A stretch of DNA of 64,000 nt from a halophilic archaeon SHRA6 (lineage in GTDB: Archaea; Halobacteriota; Halobacteria; Halobacteriales; Haloferacaceae): positions 817,275 to 881,274 of the forward strand of contig ML241294.1 in NCBI GenBank assembly GCA_005239175.1, in the 5' to 3' direction. Under the pieces are notes generated by a model. The model was not told the DNA's origin, searched no databases, and saw nothing but the letters and a program-made list of their open reading frames with translations. Each line of letters opens with the position of its first letter. The first letter of the stretch is position 1. A program made the position numbers and the translations under genes. Shown one piece after another: positions 26,031-35,399 of this stretch.

Positions 26031-27575
26031 ATGGCGGCCTCATATGGCGAGCCCGAATCGGAGTTGACGCAGGTGAGCTCCGGCGATAGCGGACTCGACG
26101 GTCTTCTCGACGGCGGATTTCCGGCAAATCGATCGATTCTCGTCGCCGGCGGTCCCGGAACCGGCAAGAGTACGCTCGCAATGCAGTTCCTCCAGGCCGG
26201 GCTTGAAGCCGGCGAACGTGCACTGTACGTCACAACCGAACAGACTGCCGACGAGCTCCGAGATTCATTCGCGCCGTTCTCGTTTGACCTAGACGATCCT
26301 CGGCTGTCTATTGCCTCCGTGCACGCCCGTCCTGGCCAGCGGATCGACGGCGCTGAGGGGTTGATGTTGAGTGAGCTCCAACGCGATGAGAGCCGTCCGC
26401 ACGATTTTTATGCGCCATTTACCACCGAGTATCTCGAAGAACATCTGGCCGAATACACGCCCGTCGATCGAGTCGTCGTCGACAGCCTCTCGGGGATTGC
26501 GCCGATGGAAGAGTCGCCAGACCTACTTCGGCGCGACCTCCTCGAGATCATCCGGCTGTTCGCCGATCGATTCGGTGCAACGACACTTCTCATCGCCGAA
26601 GAGCCCGAACACGGCAGCGTCACCGGCTCAGCCGCACCGGAGCTGCTTCGATTCGCCGCCCACGGCGTAATCTACCTCAGCCACGAGCCAATTCACGGCG
26701 ACTATCACCGATACCTCCGAGTAGAGAAGCTCAGGGGAGTCAACCACGACACCAGAAAACACGAGTTCGAGATCACCGACGACGGGCCATCAGTCGTCTC
26801 TCGGTGGTCGCCGAACCAGCCGGTCGGGCGAGTCTGGCGAACGGGCGTGCCGGGGCTGGACGAACTCGGCGGCGGCGGGCTCTCGAAAGGTGGATCGGTG
26901 GTGTTGTCTCACGACGGCCGAGCGCGAGTGAGCGACATCGTCGCCGAAATCGCCGTCGAGTCGTTGCTTGCAGGGGCCGCGGTACCGATCTTCGTTCCGG
27001 GGACACTCGGTCGCGAGTGGGTCGAAACAAAGATCGCCAATCGGATTTCCTCGCTCGAACAGCTCCTCGATGAGAACCGACTGTTCATCATCGACTGGTA
27101 CGCCGACTGGGACTTCGATCACCCGAACATCTACCGAGTCCACAAACGCGGGCTCGCGGGGCTTTTGACCCACAACCGACTGTACGTCATGCAGCGGATC
27201 TTCCGGATCTACCGCTCGATCGACGAGCGTCGTGGCTCCAGAGATACGGTCCCGATCGTCTACTCCGAAACTGCCCTCCAGGAGCTGTCAGCGACGGATC
27301 TTCGGTTTCAACACGGCTGGATCCAGGCAAACCTGCTCACCGACGACGACACCATCGTCTTCGTTCAGAATCCGGCAACGATGAACGATCGGCTCTCAGA
27401 GTTCTACGTCTACGACGCCCAGCAGGTGTTCGAGACGTGGATCGAAGCCGAGAGCGACCTCCAGTACATCCGACTCGACAAGGGAGCCCACGGCAAGACA
27501 GGCGTCACTCGACTGGTCAAGCGGTCCAGCGGAACGCCGGCGATCGAGGTACAATCGAATCATCGAGCCGAGTAA
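26031..27575 (+). CDS. KaiC-like RecA-superfamily ATPase with degenerate second domain
   Basis: This 514-residue protein has two KaiC-type domains. The first (about 10-250) is intact, with Walker A GGPGTGKS (about 40-47), VDRVVVDSLSGIAP as the Walker B strand, and a YHRYLRVEKLRGVNHDTRKHEFEI end. The second (about 260-500) keeps the fold signature (GVPGLDELGGGGLSKG), but its P-loop reads SHDGRARV, with no GKT/S, so it probably does not hydrolyse ATP. Family members act in signalling in haloarchaea. The target is unknown; it stands alone. Confidence 0.85.
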   Translation: MAASYGEPESELTQVSSGDSGLDGLLDGGFPANRSILVAGGPGTGKSTLAMQFLQAGLEAGERALYVTTEQTADELRDSFAPFSFDLDDPRLSIASVHARPGQRIDGAEGLMLSELQRDESRPHDFYAPFTTEYLEEHLAEYTPVDRVVVDSLSGIAPMEESPDLLRRDLLEIIRLFADRFGATTLLIAEEPEHGSVTGSAAPELLRFAAHGVIYLSHEPIHGDYHRYLRVEKLRGVNHDTRKHEFEITDDGPSVVSRWSPNQPVGRVWRTGVPGLDELGGGGLSKGGSVVLSHDGRARVSDIVAEIAVESLLAGAAVPIFVPGTLGREWVETKIANRISSLEQLLDENRLFIIDWYADWDFDHPNIYRVHKRGLAGLLTHNRLYVMQRIFRIYRSIDERRGSRDTVPIVYSETALQELSATDLRFQHGWIQANLLTDDDTIVFVQNPATMNDRLSEFYVYDAQQVFETWIEAESDLQYIRLDKGAHGKTGVTRLVKRSSGTPAIEVQSNHRAE

Positions 27576-27608
27576 GCGCTGCAAAGTAGCGACAAGAAAG
27601 CTAAGCGA

Positions 27609-28283
27609 TCAGGCGAACGCGCGGAGCACACCGGCGCCGTCAGTGCCGCCAATGTCGGGCAGCGTCGCCCGCTCTGGGTGTGGCATCAACACCGCCACGT
27701 GATCGGACTCACCGAGAATACCCGCGACGTTGCCGATCGAGCCGTTCGGGTTGGCCGCCTCAGTCACCGAGCCGTCTGGCGCACAGTACCGAAACAGGAT
27801 CCGATCGTCGGCCTCGAGGCGATCGTAGCGCTCGTCGGTGATCTCAAACCGGCCCTCGCCGTGGGCGATCGGGACCTCGATCACGTCACCAGCCTCGTAG
27901 GCTGCGGTCCAGGGGGTGTCTGCGCGTTCGACGCGGAGGTGGACCGGCTCACACTGGAACCGGGCCCGCTCGTTGGTCGTGAACGCCCCCTCGGTAAGCC
28001 CCGACTCACAACCGATCTGTGCGCCGTTACAGACCCCGAGAACAGGCGTTCCGGCATCAGCGGCCGATCGAATTTCGTTCATAATCGGCGAGCGGGCGGC
28101 CATCGCACCGGCACGGAGATAGTCGCCGTAGGAGAACCCACCAGGGAGGATGACGCCCGTCGTCTCGGACGGGAGTCCGTCCTCGTGCCAGACTCGCTCG
28201 GCGTCGATTCCGAGATGTGTGAGTGCACGAACCGCGTCGCGATCGCAGTTCGAGCCGCCGAACTGCACGACAGCGACCGTCAC
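27609..28283 (-). CDS. purQ: phosphoribosylformylglycinamidine synthase subunit PurQ
   Basis: This 224-residue class I glutamine amidotransferase supplies ammonia for FGAM synthesis in purine biosynthesis. The nucleophile elbow VLGVCNGAQIG holds the catalytic Cys (about C86), with GGFSYGDYLRAGA upstream and the MPHPERA His-x-Glu pair near the end. It overlaps purS (ATGA), so both subunits are co-translated. purC is about 0.8 kb away. Confidence 0.94.
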   Translation of the reverse strand: MTVAVVQFGGSNCDRDAVRALTHLGIDAERVWHEDGLPSETTGVILPGGFSYGDYLRAGAMAARSPIMNEIRSAADAGTPVLGVCNGAQIGCESGLTEGAFTTNERARFQCEPVHLRVERADTPWTAAYEAGDVIEVPIAHGEGRFEITDERYDRLEADDRILFRYCAPDGSVTEAANPNGSIGNVAGILGESDHVAVLMPHPERATLPDIGGTDGAGVLRAFA

Positions 28284-28540
28284 GATTGCCCCGCCGCCGC
28301 GACCGACACCTCGTAGTCGTGGATCGTCGGATTCGCTAACAGTCGCTCTGTCATCTCTGTTGCCGTTTCTTTGGCCGCCGCCGGGCTGTCGGCCTCGAGG
28401 TCGATTTCGAAGCGATCCGCCGAGCGAAGCCCAGACAGCTCGAACCCGAGGCGTTCGAGCGATCGCTTCGTCGTTTCGGCCTCCGGGTCGAGTACGCCGC
28501 GTTTGAGCCGAACAGTCACCGTTGCGGTGTAGGCGGTCAT
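28280..28540 (-). CDS. purS: phosphoribosylformylglycinamidine synthase subunit PurS
   Basis: This 86-residue partner of PurQ starts at MTAYTATVTVRLKRGVLDPEAE. The RSLERLGFELSGLRSADRFEIDLEA pattern and the beta-alpha-beta arrangement are typical of PurS, which bridges PurQ and PurL. A longer frame upstream is not homologous. The end overlaps purQ by 4 bases. Confidence 0.92.
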   Translation of the reverse strand: MTAYTATVTVRLKRGVLDPEAETTKRSLERLGFELSGLRSADRFEIDLEADSPAAAKETATEMTERLLANPTIHDYEVSVAAAGQS

Positions 28541-28721
28541 CGCCCGAGAGTGCGTATCCGTGGTCAAAAGCTCTTTTGGATATCGTCTGTGATGCACATA
28601 TATGTATATCTCGGAGGGTGCGCGCTCAAGCAGGCGAGCCGACGCAGATCCGTCGGTATTGTGGACCGTTTGGTCGACTACTGCGATCGACCCGGACTCT
28701 ATCGGCCGTTTTTGTGGGTAG

Positions 28722-28730
28722 TTTTATTAT
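28722..28730 (+). promoter_or_regulatory. TATA-like element upstream of MC1
   Basis: The AT run TTTTATTAT sits about 33 to 41 bases before the MC1 ATG, compatible with an archaeal TATA box and a short leader. There is no transcript evidence. Confidence 0.35.
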
Positions 28731-28762
28731 GTTGACCGCTGTATGTATCAAGAGAGTTGCCT

Positions 28763-29074
28763 ATGTCCGACGATAGCTCAACCCGAAACTTCGCGCTGCG
28801 CGACGAGAACGGCGAGGAAGACAGCGTCTTCACCGGTCGATATCCCCGACAGGCTGCGCTCAAGGCCGCCCGCCGGCTGCATCCCGCACCGAGCGAAGAC
28901 GAGATCAACGATCGAGCAACCCTTCGACTCCGCGAACACGGCACCGACAAGGTCCACATCTACGAGGGATGGGCCTGGAAAGAATCGGCCGACGATGATT
29001 CACCTGATTGGATCGGCGACACGGTGACCAAAGCGAACGTCGAAAAACAGGGTATCGAACACCTCGACGAGTAG
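28763..29074 (+). CDS. MC1 family non-histone chromosomal protein
   Basis: This 103-residue chromatin protein has the MC1 signature: RNFALRDENGEEDSVFTGRYPRQAALKAARRL, then RLREHGTDKVHIYEGWAWKE. MC1 bends DNA as a monomer and is a main chromatin protein in methanogens and many haloarchaea. The start ATG (28763) is chosen from the conserved length; upstream bases are noncoding. It lies between purS and purC on the opposite strand. Confidence 0.9.
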   Translation: MSDDSSTRNFALRDENGEEDSVFTGRYPRQAALKAARRLHPAPSEDEINDRATLRLREHGTDKVHIYEGWAWKESADDDSPDWIGDTVTKANVEKQGIEHLDE

Positions 29075-29119
29075 CGGGACTCGACGTCGAACGACCACGG
29101 TGAACGCCGTATTCGGATC

Positions 29120-30163
29120 CTACAGCGATCGAACCGCCGCAACGGCCTCCGCAAGCGGAGGCGCGTCGAAGCGATCGCTCCCGGTGTAGGCGTTCGCACC
29201 AGCGGCATACATGTCCGAAGCGGCCGCAAGCACCGCATCGGGCAAAGACATCGGCTCGATATCACAGAGCGGTCGCCAGTCTGCATCCGCCGAAAGCGCG
29301 ACCTCCCGTTTCGCCGCCGAAACCGCAGCAACCCAGTCGGGCTGTTCGCGTTTGTAATACTGTCGAATGACCTCTTTTGAGACCTGCTGGCCGTCGTAGG
29401 AGAACCGATTCTCGTCGAATGTCCCGAGGACATCGGCGACTTTGATCGTCCCGTCGTGGTACAGACACTCGATCTTGCCGTCTTCGTGGGTCAATCCAAC
29501 CGACGCAGCCCGCTCGGTGATGATATGGTTGACAGCGAGCGCAAGTTCTTCGAGCCGATCGAGCTCGGCGGCACCGGCGATCGTCGCGGCCTCTTCGCGG
29601 TCGAGATAGCGATCCTGTTCTTCATACTTCGTCGAGAACTCGACGATCGGCTCGGGCAGCGACACCGGTTCGTCGGGCCACGTCTCAACATCGAGGCCGT
29701 ACGCTTCGGGGGTACCTCGCGTTCGGAGACTCGAGCCAACCGGGACGGTGTTTCGGAAGACGATCTCCAGGGGGATCAGGTAGTTTTCGCCGGCAGCGTC
29801 GTGGTAGGCCTCGTAATCATATCCCTCGTGGTCGGCGGCCGGTCCCTCGTAGGGAAGCGCTGGAACCTGGGTGAGTTCGATCGCCATCTCCGTCGGCAGC
29901 CCCTCGGTGTTCTCGAGGTCGACAGGCTCCTCGCCGCCCGCCGGATCGATGACGCCGCGGTAGTGCGTCGGAATGTGGTTTTCTTCCAGCAGTTCGAAGT
30001 TGAACGCCCCCATCGTACAGAGGCTTGCACCCTTGTGCTCGATCGGATCAGGCATCTGCCCCCAGTCGAACACCGAGTACGCGTCGGTGAAGACGAACCG
30101 CCCGCGACCGAGGTCGGTCCCGTCGGCGGGGCGATCGATCAGGAATTCCTTGACGCTCGTCAT
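29120..30163 (-). CDS. purC: phosphoribosylaminoimidazole-succinocarboxamide synthase
   Basis: This 347-residue SAICAR synthetase catalyses aspartate addition in purine synthesis. Conserved segments include LGRGRFVFTDAYSVFDWGQMPD, IPLEIVFRNTVPVGSSLR and EDGKIECLYHDGTIKVADVLGTFDENRF. The length is longer than typical bacterial PurC (about 240 residues), as expected for the haloarchaeal form. It is transcribed in the same direction as purQS, with MC1 between on the other strand. Confidence 0.93.
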   Translation of the reverse strand: MTSVKEFLIDRPADGTDLGRGRFVFTDAYSVFDWGQMPDPIEHKGASLCTMGAFNFELLEENHIPTHYRGVIDPAGGEEPVDLENTEGLPTEMAIELTQVPALPYEGPAADHEGYDYEAYHDAAGENYLIPLEIVFRNTVPVGSSLRTRGTPEAYGLDVETWPDEPVSLPEPIVEFSTKYEEQDRYLDREEAATIAGAAELDRLEELALAVNHIITERAASVGLTHEDGKIECLYHDGTIKVADVLGTFDENRFSYDGQQVSKEVIRQYYKREQPDWVAAVSAAKREVALSADADWRPLCDIEPMSLPDAVLAAASDMYAAGANAYTGSDRFDAPPLAEAVAAVRSL

Positions 30164-30266
30164 ATCTCAATCGCCGGCCGCCTGGCGTAAGTATCTTTCA
30201 GTTCTGTGCGTATTCACTCGTCTTAAGAGACAATTATACCCACGTTGTTGCATATTCTGGCCAGTT

Positions 30267-30387
30267 GATCAACAGACGCCCGCACGTTCAAGTAGGGCCG
30301 TCGGGCGATCAACAGACGCCTGTATGCGCAAGGAGGGACTCAGGCGATCACCGGACGCCTGCACGCTCAAGCAGGGCGTTCGCCCGA
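30267..30387. repeat. 39/40-bp tandem repeats overlapping the 3' end of the deaminase gene
   Basis: Three units begin at GATC 30267, 30307 and 30346. The third unit is the coding end of the deaminase gene on the minus strand. Read on the minus strand, the outermost copy again spells ALLERAGV followed by a stop, so the gene's last codons plus stop have been copied downstream. The middle copy has diverged. Confidence 0.8.
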
Positions 30388-31643
30388 TCGGTCGCCTCGC
30401 GCGTAATGGTCCGTTCTTCGAGCGTCAACAGCTCTCGCTCGTGCATGAGCAGCCGGCCGTCGCAGATCGTGTGGCGGACATCGCCGGCGTTGGCCGTGTA
30501 GACGAGATCGTCGATCGGATCGTGGCCGGGGTGGAACTTCGGCGCACTGCGGTCGATGACCGCGAGATCGGCGTTCGCACCCGGTTCGATTCGACCGCTG
30601 TCGATCCCGAGCGCCCGCGCGCCGTTTACCGTCGCCATCTCGAAGGCAGTCTCAGCGGCGATTGCCGTTGGATCGTCGGCGGCGATTTTGCCGATCATCG
30701 CGGCGTCACACATCTCGTCAAACATATCAAGGTCGTTGTTCGAGGCCGGCCCGTCGGTCGCGAGCGCGACGTTCACGCCTCGATCGAGCAGCCGCTGGAC
30801 TGGTGCGAGCCCGCTTGCAATTTTCATATTCGCCGCCGGACAGTGCAGCGCCGTGACGCCGCGATCGGCGAGCAGGTCGATCTCTGCGTCGCTGACGTGG
30901 ACACAATGCGAGAGCGTGTCCCCCGGCGCGAGCATGTCGAGGCTGTCTGCGTACTCGATCGGCCGTACGCCGTGCTCGTCGACGATGCGATCGACATCTG
31001 CTGCGGTCTCGTTGGTGTGGTAGTGTAGTGGGTGGCCGCCAGCCCTCGCTTTTGGAATGTACGTTTCGAGGTACTCGGTACCCACGGTCGTCGTGCTGTG
31101 GGGCTGAACCGTCGTTTGGATCCGACCGTCGGCGGCCCCGTCAAGTGCTGTTGCCACGTCGATGCTCCGTTGCATGTCCGCGTGGGCGGCCTCGTCGTCC
31201 TTGCCGATCGTGATCGCGGTGTGGCCGAGCGCGGCACGGAGGCCAGCCTGTTCGACGACGGCGGCAGTCTCGTCGACTTCGAAGTACATGTCAGAGAAGG
31301 TGGTGACCCCCGATCGGATCATCTCGGCGATGCCGAGCGCCGCGCCCGCGCGGACGTCGGCCGGTTCGAGTTCGGCCTCGACGGGCCAGACATCCTCGCG
31401 AAGCCACGCGTCGAGCGGCTTGTCGCCGGCGTGTCCACGGAGCAGCGTCATCGCGACGTGGGTGTGTGCATTGATGAGTCCCGGAATGACGAGCGAATCG
31501 GCGGCGTCGACGATCGTCTGGCCGCCGGAGACATCGCCGACTTCGAGGATCGTGCCGTCCGATTGATCGACCAGCACGTCGGCCTCGTCGATCGTCAGGT
31601 CCGGGCGGACAACGTGACCGCCAGAGATGCGAAGCGTTGACAT
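30348..31643 (-). CDS. 5-methylthioadenosine/S-adenosylhomocysteine/5'-deoxyadenosine deaminase-like amidohydrolase
   Basis: This protein of about 431 residues starts at MSTLRISGGHVVRPD (31643). It is an ATZ/TRZ-type metal-dependent amidohydrolase with the zinc motif INAHTHVAMTLLRG (HxH), a substrate-binding YHTNETAADVD, a later histidine in LSHCVHVSD, and the metal Asp in LATDGPASNNDLDMF. Relatives deaminate adenosine-type nucleosides released from S-adenosylmethionine. Because it is divergent from cofH and near other radical-SAM genes, recycling of 5'-deoxyadenosine (DadD-like) is plausible. Its final codons lie in the tandem repeat at 30346-30387. Confidence 0.88.
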   Translation of the reverse strand: MSTLRISGGHVVRPDLTIDEADVLVDQSDGTILEVGDVSGGQTIVDAADSLVIPGLINAHTHVAMTLLRGHAGDKPLDAWLREDVWPVEAELEPADVRAGAALGIAEMIRSGVTTFSDMYFEVDETAAVVEQAGLRAALGHTAITIGKDDEAAHADMQRSIDVATALDGAADGRIQTTVQPHSTTTVGTEYLETYIPKARAGGHPLHYHTNETAADVDRIVDEHGVRPIEYADSLDMLAPGDTLSHCVHVSDAEIDLLADRGVTALHCPAANMKIASGLAPVQRLLDRGVNVALATDGPASNNDLDMFDEMCDAAMIGKIAADDPTAIAAETAFEMATVNGARALGIDSGRIEPGANADLAVIDRSAPKFHPGHDPIDDLVYTANAGDVRHTICDGRLLMHERELLTLEERTITREATDRANALLERAGVR

Positions 31644-31777
31644 ACCGACTCTTTTTTGTGTGAACGCAAAAAGGCGCAGCACCCGTGGCTGTCTCAGCAA
31701 CAGCGATCCCGAAGCTTGCGATCGATCCACGCGGCACGACCGGCTGTTTTTTGCCCCTCGACCCGGTTGATATATCG

Positions 31778-33175
31778 ATGACGCGTCCGTCCGCCGCTGA
31801 GCTCGATCCCGACGAGTTCGGCTTCGATCGCCCTCGTACCGACCAGTCGTTCGAAAACGCCCTCGAGAAGGCACGAAACGGCGATCGGCTCACAGTCGAC
31901 GACGGGATCGAACTGATGGCGACCGGGACAGCCACCCAGGGAATCGATCGTGAGCGCAAAGAGCGGGTGCTGGAACTGGCAGACCGCCGCCGCGCCGAGG
32001 TCGTCGGCGAGGACGTGACGTTCGTGACGAACCTCAACAACAACGTCACGACCGCCTGCAACGTCGGCTGTCTGTTCTGTAATTTCAAAAACAGCGCTCA
32101 CCGGTTCGAAGCCGATCACGAGGGCGACCACGACGGCTTCACCAAAACCCCCGCCGAGTCGCGGGCGATCGTCGACGAAGCGCTTGATCTCGGGATCTCT
32201 GAGGTCTGTTCGGTCTCGGGACTGCACCCGGCGTTCGCGCTGAACGACGAACACCACGAGATTCTCTCGGGGTACGACCGTCCCGCAAGCGAGGTCAACT
32301 ACAAGCCGCCCGAGCGCTACGAGACGGATCCCGGCACGTACCGCGAGCAGATCGAGGCGATGTCGATCGACGGGATCCACGTCCACTCGATGACCCCCGA
32401 GGAGGCCTATCACGCCAAACGCGGCACCGACTGGAGCTACGAGTCGATCTATCGGGAGCTTCGGGCCGCCGGCCTCGACTCCGCGCCCGGTACCGCCGCC
32501 GAGATCCTCGTCGACGAGGTTCGCGACGTAATCTGTCCGGGGAAAATCACAACCCAACAGTGGGTTGATGCGATCGAGGGCGCGATCGCTGCGGGACTGG
32601 ACGTGACCTCGACAATCATGTACGGCCACGTCGAAACGGTCGCCCACCGCGTAGCTCACCTGGAGGTGATCCGCGATATCCAGGATCGAACCGGCGGCAT
32701 CACCGAGTTCGTCCCGCTGTCGTTCATCCATCAAAACACCCCGCTTTTCGAACACGGCGTGGTCGACGGCGGCGCGAGCGACGCCGAAGACGAGTTGATG
32801 ATCGCCGTCGCCCGGCTGTTTTTGGACAACATCGAGAACATCCAGTCGTCGTGGGTCAAATACGGCAACGCGAAAGGGCTCAAGCTGCTCAATTGCGGCG
32901 CCAACGACTTCATGGGGACAATCCTCTCCGAAGAGATCACAAAGCGCGCCGGCGGCACCTATGGCGAGTACCGGACAGTCGACGAGTACGCCGACATGAT
33001 CGCCGCGATCGGTCGGCCAGCCGTCGAGCGATCGACCGACTATCGGACCCGCGTCAGCGTCGATCCAGCCGACGATCCGATCGGTCCACGGCTGGGCCCC
33101 AGAGCGGATGGGTCGCCGATGTTCCCGCCGGGCCATCGTGAAAAGCCCCTTGGAGCGGCAACAGCGGACGATTAA
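31778..33175 (+). CDS. cofH: CofH, 5-amino-6-(D-ribitylamino)uracil-tyrosine 4-hydroxyphenyl transferase
   Basis: This 465-residue radical-SAM enzyme starts at MTRPSAAELDPDEF (31778). The cluster motif is TACNVGCLFCNF (C94, C98, C101; CX3CX2C). The distal segments KYGNAKGLKLLNCGANDFMGT and SEEITKRAGGTYGEY are typical of CofH. With CofG it makes the deazaflavin chromophore Fo of coenzyme F420 from tyrosine and a pyrimidine. It is divergent from the deaminase gene. The partners cofG (36548) and cofC (37232) are a few kilobases away. Confidence 0.92.
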   Translation: MTRPSAAELDPDEFGFDRPRTDQSFENALEKARNGDRLTVDDGIELMATGTATQGIDRERKERVLELADRRRAEVVGEDVTFVTNLNNNVTTACNVGCLFCNFKNSAHRFEADHEGDHDGFTKTPAESRAIVDEALDLGISEVCSVSGLHPAFALNDEHHEILSGYDRPASEVNYKPPERYETDPGTYREQIEAMSIDGIHVHSMTPEEAYHAKRGTDWSYESIYRELRAAGLDSAPGTAAEILVDEVRDVICPGKITTQQWVDAIEGAIAAGLDVTSTIMYGHVETVAHRVAHLEVIRDIQDRTGGITEFVPLSFIHQNTPLFEHGVVDGGASDAEDELMIAVARLFLDNIENIQSSWVKYGNAKGLKLLNCGANDFMGTILSEEITKRAGGTYGEYRTVDEYADMIAAIGRPAVERSTDYRTRVSVDPADDPIGPRLGPRADGSPMFPPGHREKPLGAATADD

Positions 33176-33214
33176 TCCTGCTCGATGCCGTACCAGCCGA
33201 TAGTACTCGCCCGC

Positions 33215-33763
33215 ATGATGAGCCCCACCCACATTGGTATCGGTATCGCCCTCGCAACTCCCGTTTGGTTTGTCGCCCCCGAACTGGCCGTCCCGGCAGC
33301 ACTTGGCGGAATCGCCGGCGGCATCGGTCCTGACCTCGACATGTTCGTCGGCGAGCACCGACGGACCCTGCATTTTCCGGTGTACTACTGGATCGCTGCG
33401 CTGCCGGCGATCGCGCTCGCGTGGGTATCGATGCATCCGATCGCCGTCTTTGCGGCCCTCGTGCTCGTGTCCGCAGCAGTGCACTCTGTCATGGACTGGT
33501 TCGGGGCGGGCCCAGAGGCTCGTCCGTGGCTCCGAACGGCGCCGCACGCAGTGTACGTCCACCCGATCAACCGGTGGCTCGAGGCGAAATACTGGGTTCG
33601 CTACGACGGATCGCCGGGTGACCTCGTGTTGTCGCTCGTGTGTTTGCTCCCGGCGATCGTCCTCTACGACGGCGCGGTCGAAGCGATCGCCGTGATCGCG
33701 ATCGCGTTTGGGCTCGTCTACAGCGTCGGCAGAAAACGGATTCCCGACTACGTAACGCTGTAG
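33215..33763 (+). CDS. YdjM-like membrane-bound metal-dependent hydrolase family protein
   Basis: This membrane protein has about 182 residues, starting MMSPTHIGIGIALATPVW. A longer start at 33185 would add 10 residues. A His-rich LexA-binding/YdjM-like pattern is visible: THIGIG at the N-terminus, PDLDMFVGEHRRTLHFPVYYW in the first loop, and AAVHSVMDWFG between helices. These His/Asp residues are conserved in the family and could bind metal. Four to five membrane segments are present. Its role is unknown. It follows cofH closely. Confidence 0.7.
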   Translation: MMSPTHIGIGIALATPVWFVAPELAVPAALGGIAGGIGPDLDMFVGEHRRTLHFPVYYWIAALPAIALAWVSMHPIAVFAALVLVSAAVHSVMDWFGAGPEARPWLRTAPHAVYVHPINRWLEAKYWVRYDGSPGDLVLSLVCLLPAIVLYDGAVEAIAVIAIAFGLVYSVGRKRIPDYVTL

Positions 33764-33904
33764 CCGGAGACGACGATGCAAACCACGCAGAGGACGTTTA
33801 AAGCCGAGAACGTTGCGTCAGCAAGCGAAACCGACAGTCACCCAGACTTTCGGCCCCGCTGGGATTAAATAAACTATTTCTGATTTTAGTCTAAGGCGTA
33901 AATT

Positions 33905-34285
33905 ATGACCGAAGAGACGCTGTACGATCGGTTGGGTGGCTACGAGGGTATTCGGGCTGTAGTCGATGATTTTTACGACAGACTGCTCGACGATAACCAA
34001 CTGGGGCCGTTCTTTGCGGACGCAGATATGGAGCGGCTACGAAAGACACAGGCTGATTTTTTGTGTGAGGCCGCGGGTGGCCCAGAGACCTACGACGCTG
34101 GGCCGATCCGCGAAGCCCACCTTCACGTTCCCTTCACCCCAGCGCACATCCAGCGAGCAGTCGAACTGTTGTATGAGAGCCTAGCCGAGTTCAACGTGCC
34201 TGAAGCGGACGCAGAGGCTGTCGTGCAGGCGGTGGCCAAATACGAACAGGACTTGTTGGCGAGGCCTGAAGACGAGAATCAGTAG
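33905..34285 (+). CDS. group I truncated haemoglobin
   Basis: This 126-residue truncated globin begins MTEETLYDRLGGYEGIRAVVDDFYDRLLDD, with the FFADADMERLRKTQADFLCEAAGGP helices and the proximal-His helix REAHLHVPFTPAHIQRAVELL. Such globins bind O2 or NO. A short AT-rich stretch upstream (33866-33880) could hold the promoter. It is convergent with mscS. Confidence 0.88.
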   Translation: MTEETLYDRLGGYEGIRAVVDDFYDRLLDDNQLGPFFADADMERLRKTQADFLCEAAGGPETYDAGPIREAHLHVPFTPAHIQRAVELLYESLAEFNVPEADAEAVVQAVAKYEQDLLARPEDENQ

Positions 34286-34438
34286 CCCACGACAGGGCTA
34301 GCCAGGTTGGGAGCGTTGTACAGAACCAACGTGATTGGAAGATTCGTATGAATAATTGCGGCCACCAGTGGCTCTCGCGAGCGCGTCCACTGGTTCGTCG
34401 TGTCGAAAAAATAACCGAAATGGCGGCTTACAGCGCGT

Positions 34439-35299
34439 TCAGGCCTCGTCGGCGACCGATTCGATAACCTCAACCTCGCCGGTGAGCTGGGTGTGCGCGT
34501 ACGGGATGTCGATTCCTTCGGCGTCAAAGCGCTCTTTGACTGCCTGGACATACTCCGATCGGACCCGAGCAAAGTCCCCGCGAGTCGGGTCCTCAATCCA
34601 GAATCGCGACTGTAACCCCACGTCTGAGCCACCCAGCTCGACGAGTCGAACTGACGGTCCCGGATCGGACATGATCTCCGGATGTGACTCGGCCTCCTCG
34701 ATGATGTACTCAGTCGCCTCGTTGATGTCGTCGTCGTAGCCGATCCCGAAGACGAACTTCTGTCGCAGCGTATCGTACGCAACCGGGTTTTTGACCGCGT
34801 TGTTCGCGAGGTCGCCGTTCGGGACGGTGATCTGTTCGTTGTCGAACGTGCGGACCCGCGAGACCCGCAGGTCGATGTCTTCGACGCGACCGCTTTGGCC
34901 GTCCCACTCGATCCAGTCGCCGACCACGAACGGCTTGTCTTTCAGAATGAACACACCCGCGACGAAGTTGCCGATCAGATCCTGTGCAGCGAAGCCGATC
35001 GCGAGCGCGAGTGCACCGCCAAGCGTCGCGAACGCAGCGAGAAACGCCCCAAACCCGCCGAGGGTGAACGCCACCGCGATCGCAGCAAACCATATCAACG
35101 CCCGCGTAACGCTCTCGCCGAGGCTTCGGACCGCCGAGTCGAATCCTCGGTTTTCCAGCGCTTTTACCACCAGTGGGACGATGAGAATTCGTCCCAACAA
35201 CAACACCACGATCAGCCCGATAAGAAATGCCACCACTCGCTGGGCGATCGGGACCACGTTGATTGAATCAACCACTCCCTGGAGTACGGTTGTCTGCAT
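34439..35299 (-). CDS. MscS family mechanosensitive channel
   Basis: This 286-residue protein starts MQTTVLQGVVDSINVVPIAQRVVAFL. Three membrane helices are visible. The pore-lining helix GGALALAIGFAAQDLIGNFVAGVFI is Gly/Ala-rich as in MscS TM3, followed by the beta domain VGDWIEWDGQSGRVEDIDLRVSRVRTFDNEQITVPN. The channel should release solutes under hypo-osmotic shock. Confidence 0.92.
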   Translation of the reverse strand: MQTTVLQGVVDSINVVPIAQRVVAFLIGLIVVLLLGRILIVPLVVKALENRGFDSAVRSLGESVTRALIWFAAIAVAFTLGGFGAFLAAFATLGGALALAIGFAAQDLIGNFVAGVFILKDKPFVVGDWIEWDGQSGRVEDIDLRVSRVRTFDNEQITVPNGDLANNAVKNPVAYDTLRQKFVFGIGYDDDINEATEYIIEEAESHPEIMSDPGPSVRLVELGGSDVGLQSRFWIEDPTRGDFARVRSEYVQAVKERFDAEGIDIPYAHTQLTGEVEVIESVADEA

Positions 35300-35399
35300 G
35301 AATACCGATCAGTATATGTAGAAAGAATAGTAAAAATCTGCCGACAGCAGCAGGATTATCCAATCGTTGGTTCAAAACCGATTCTGCTGACAAGATAGC

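Noticed and set aside
31694-33781. A 695-residue open frame on the minus strand over cofH
   Set aside because: It is a shadow of cofH and its neighbour; its composition is Arg/Val/Asp-rich without any domain and it conflicts with a strongly recognised CofH.
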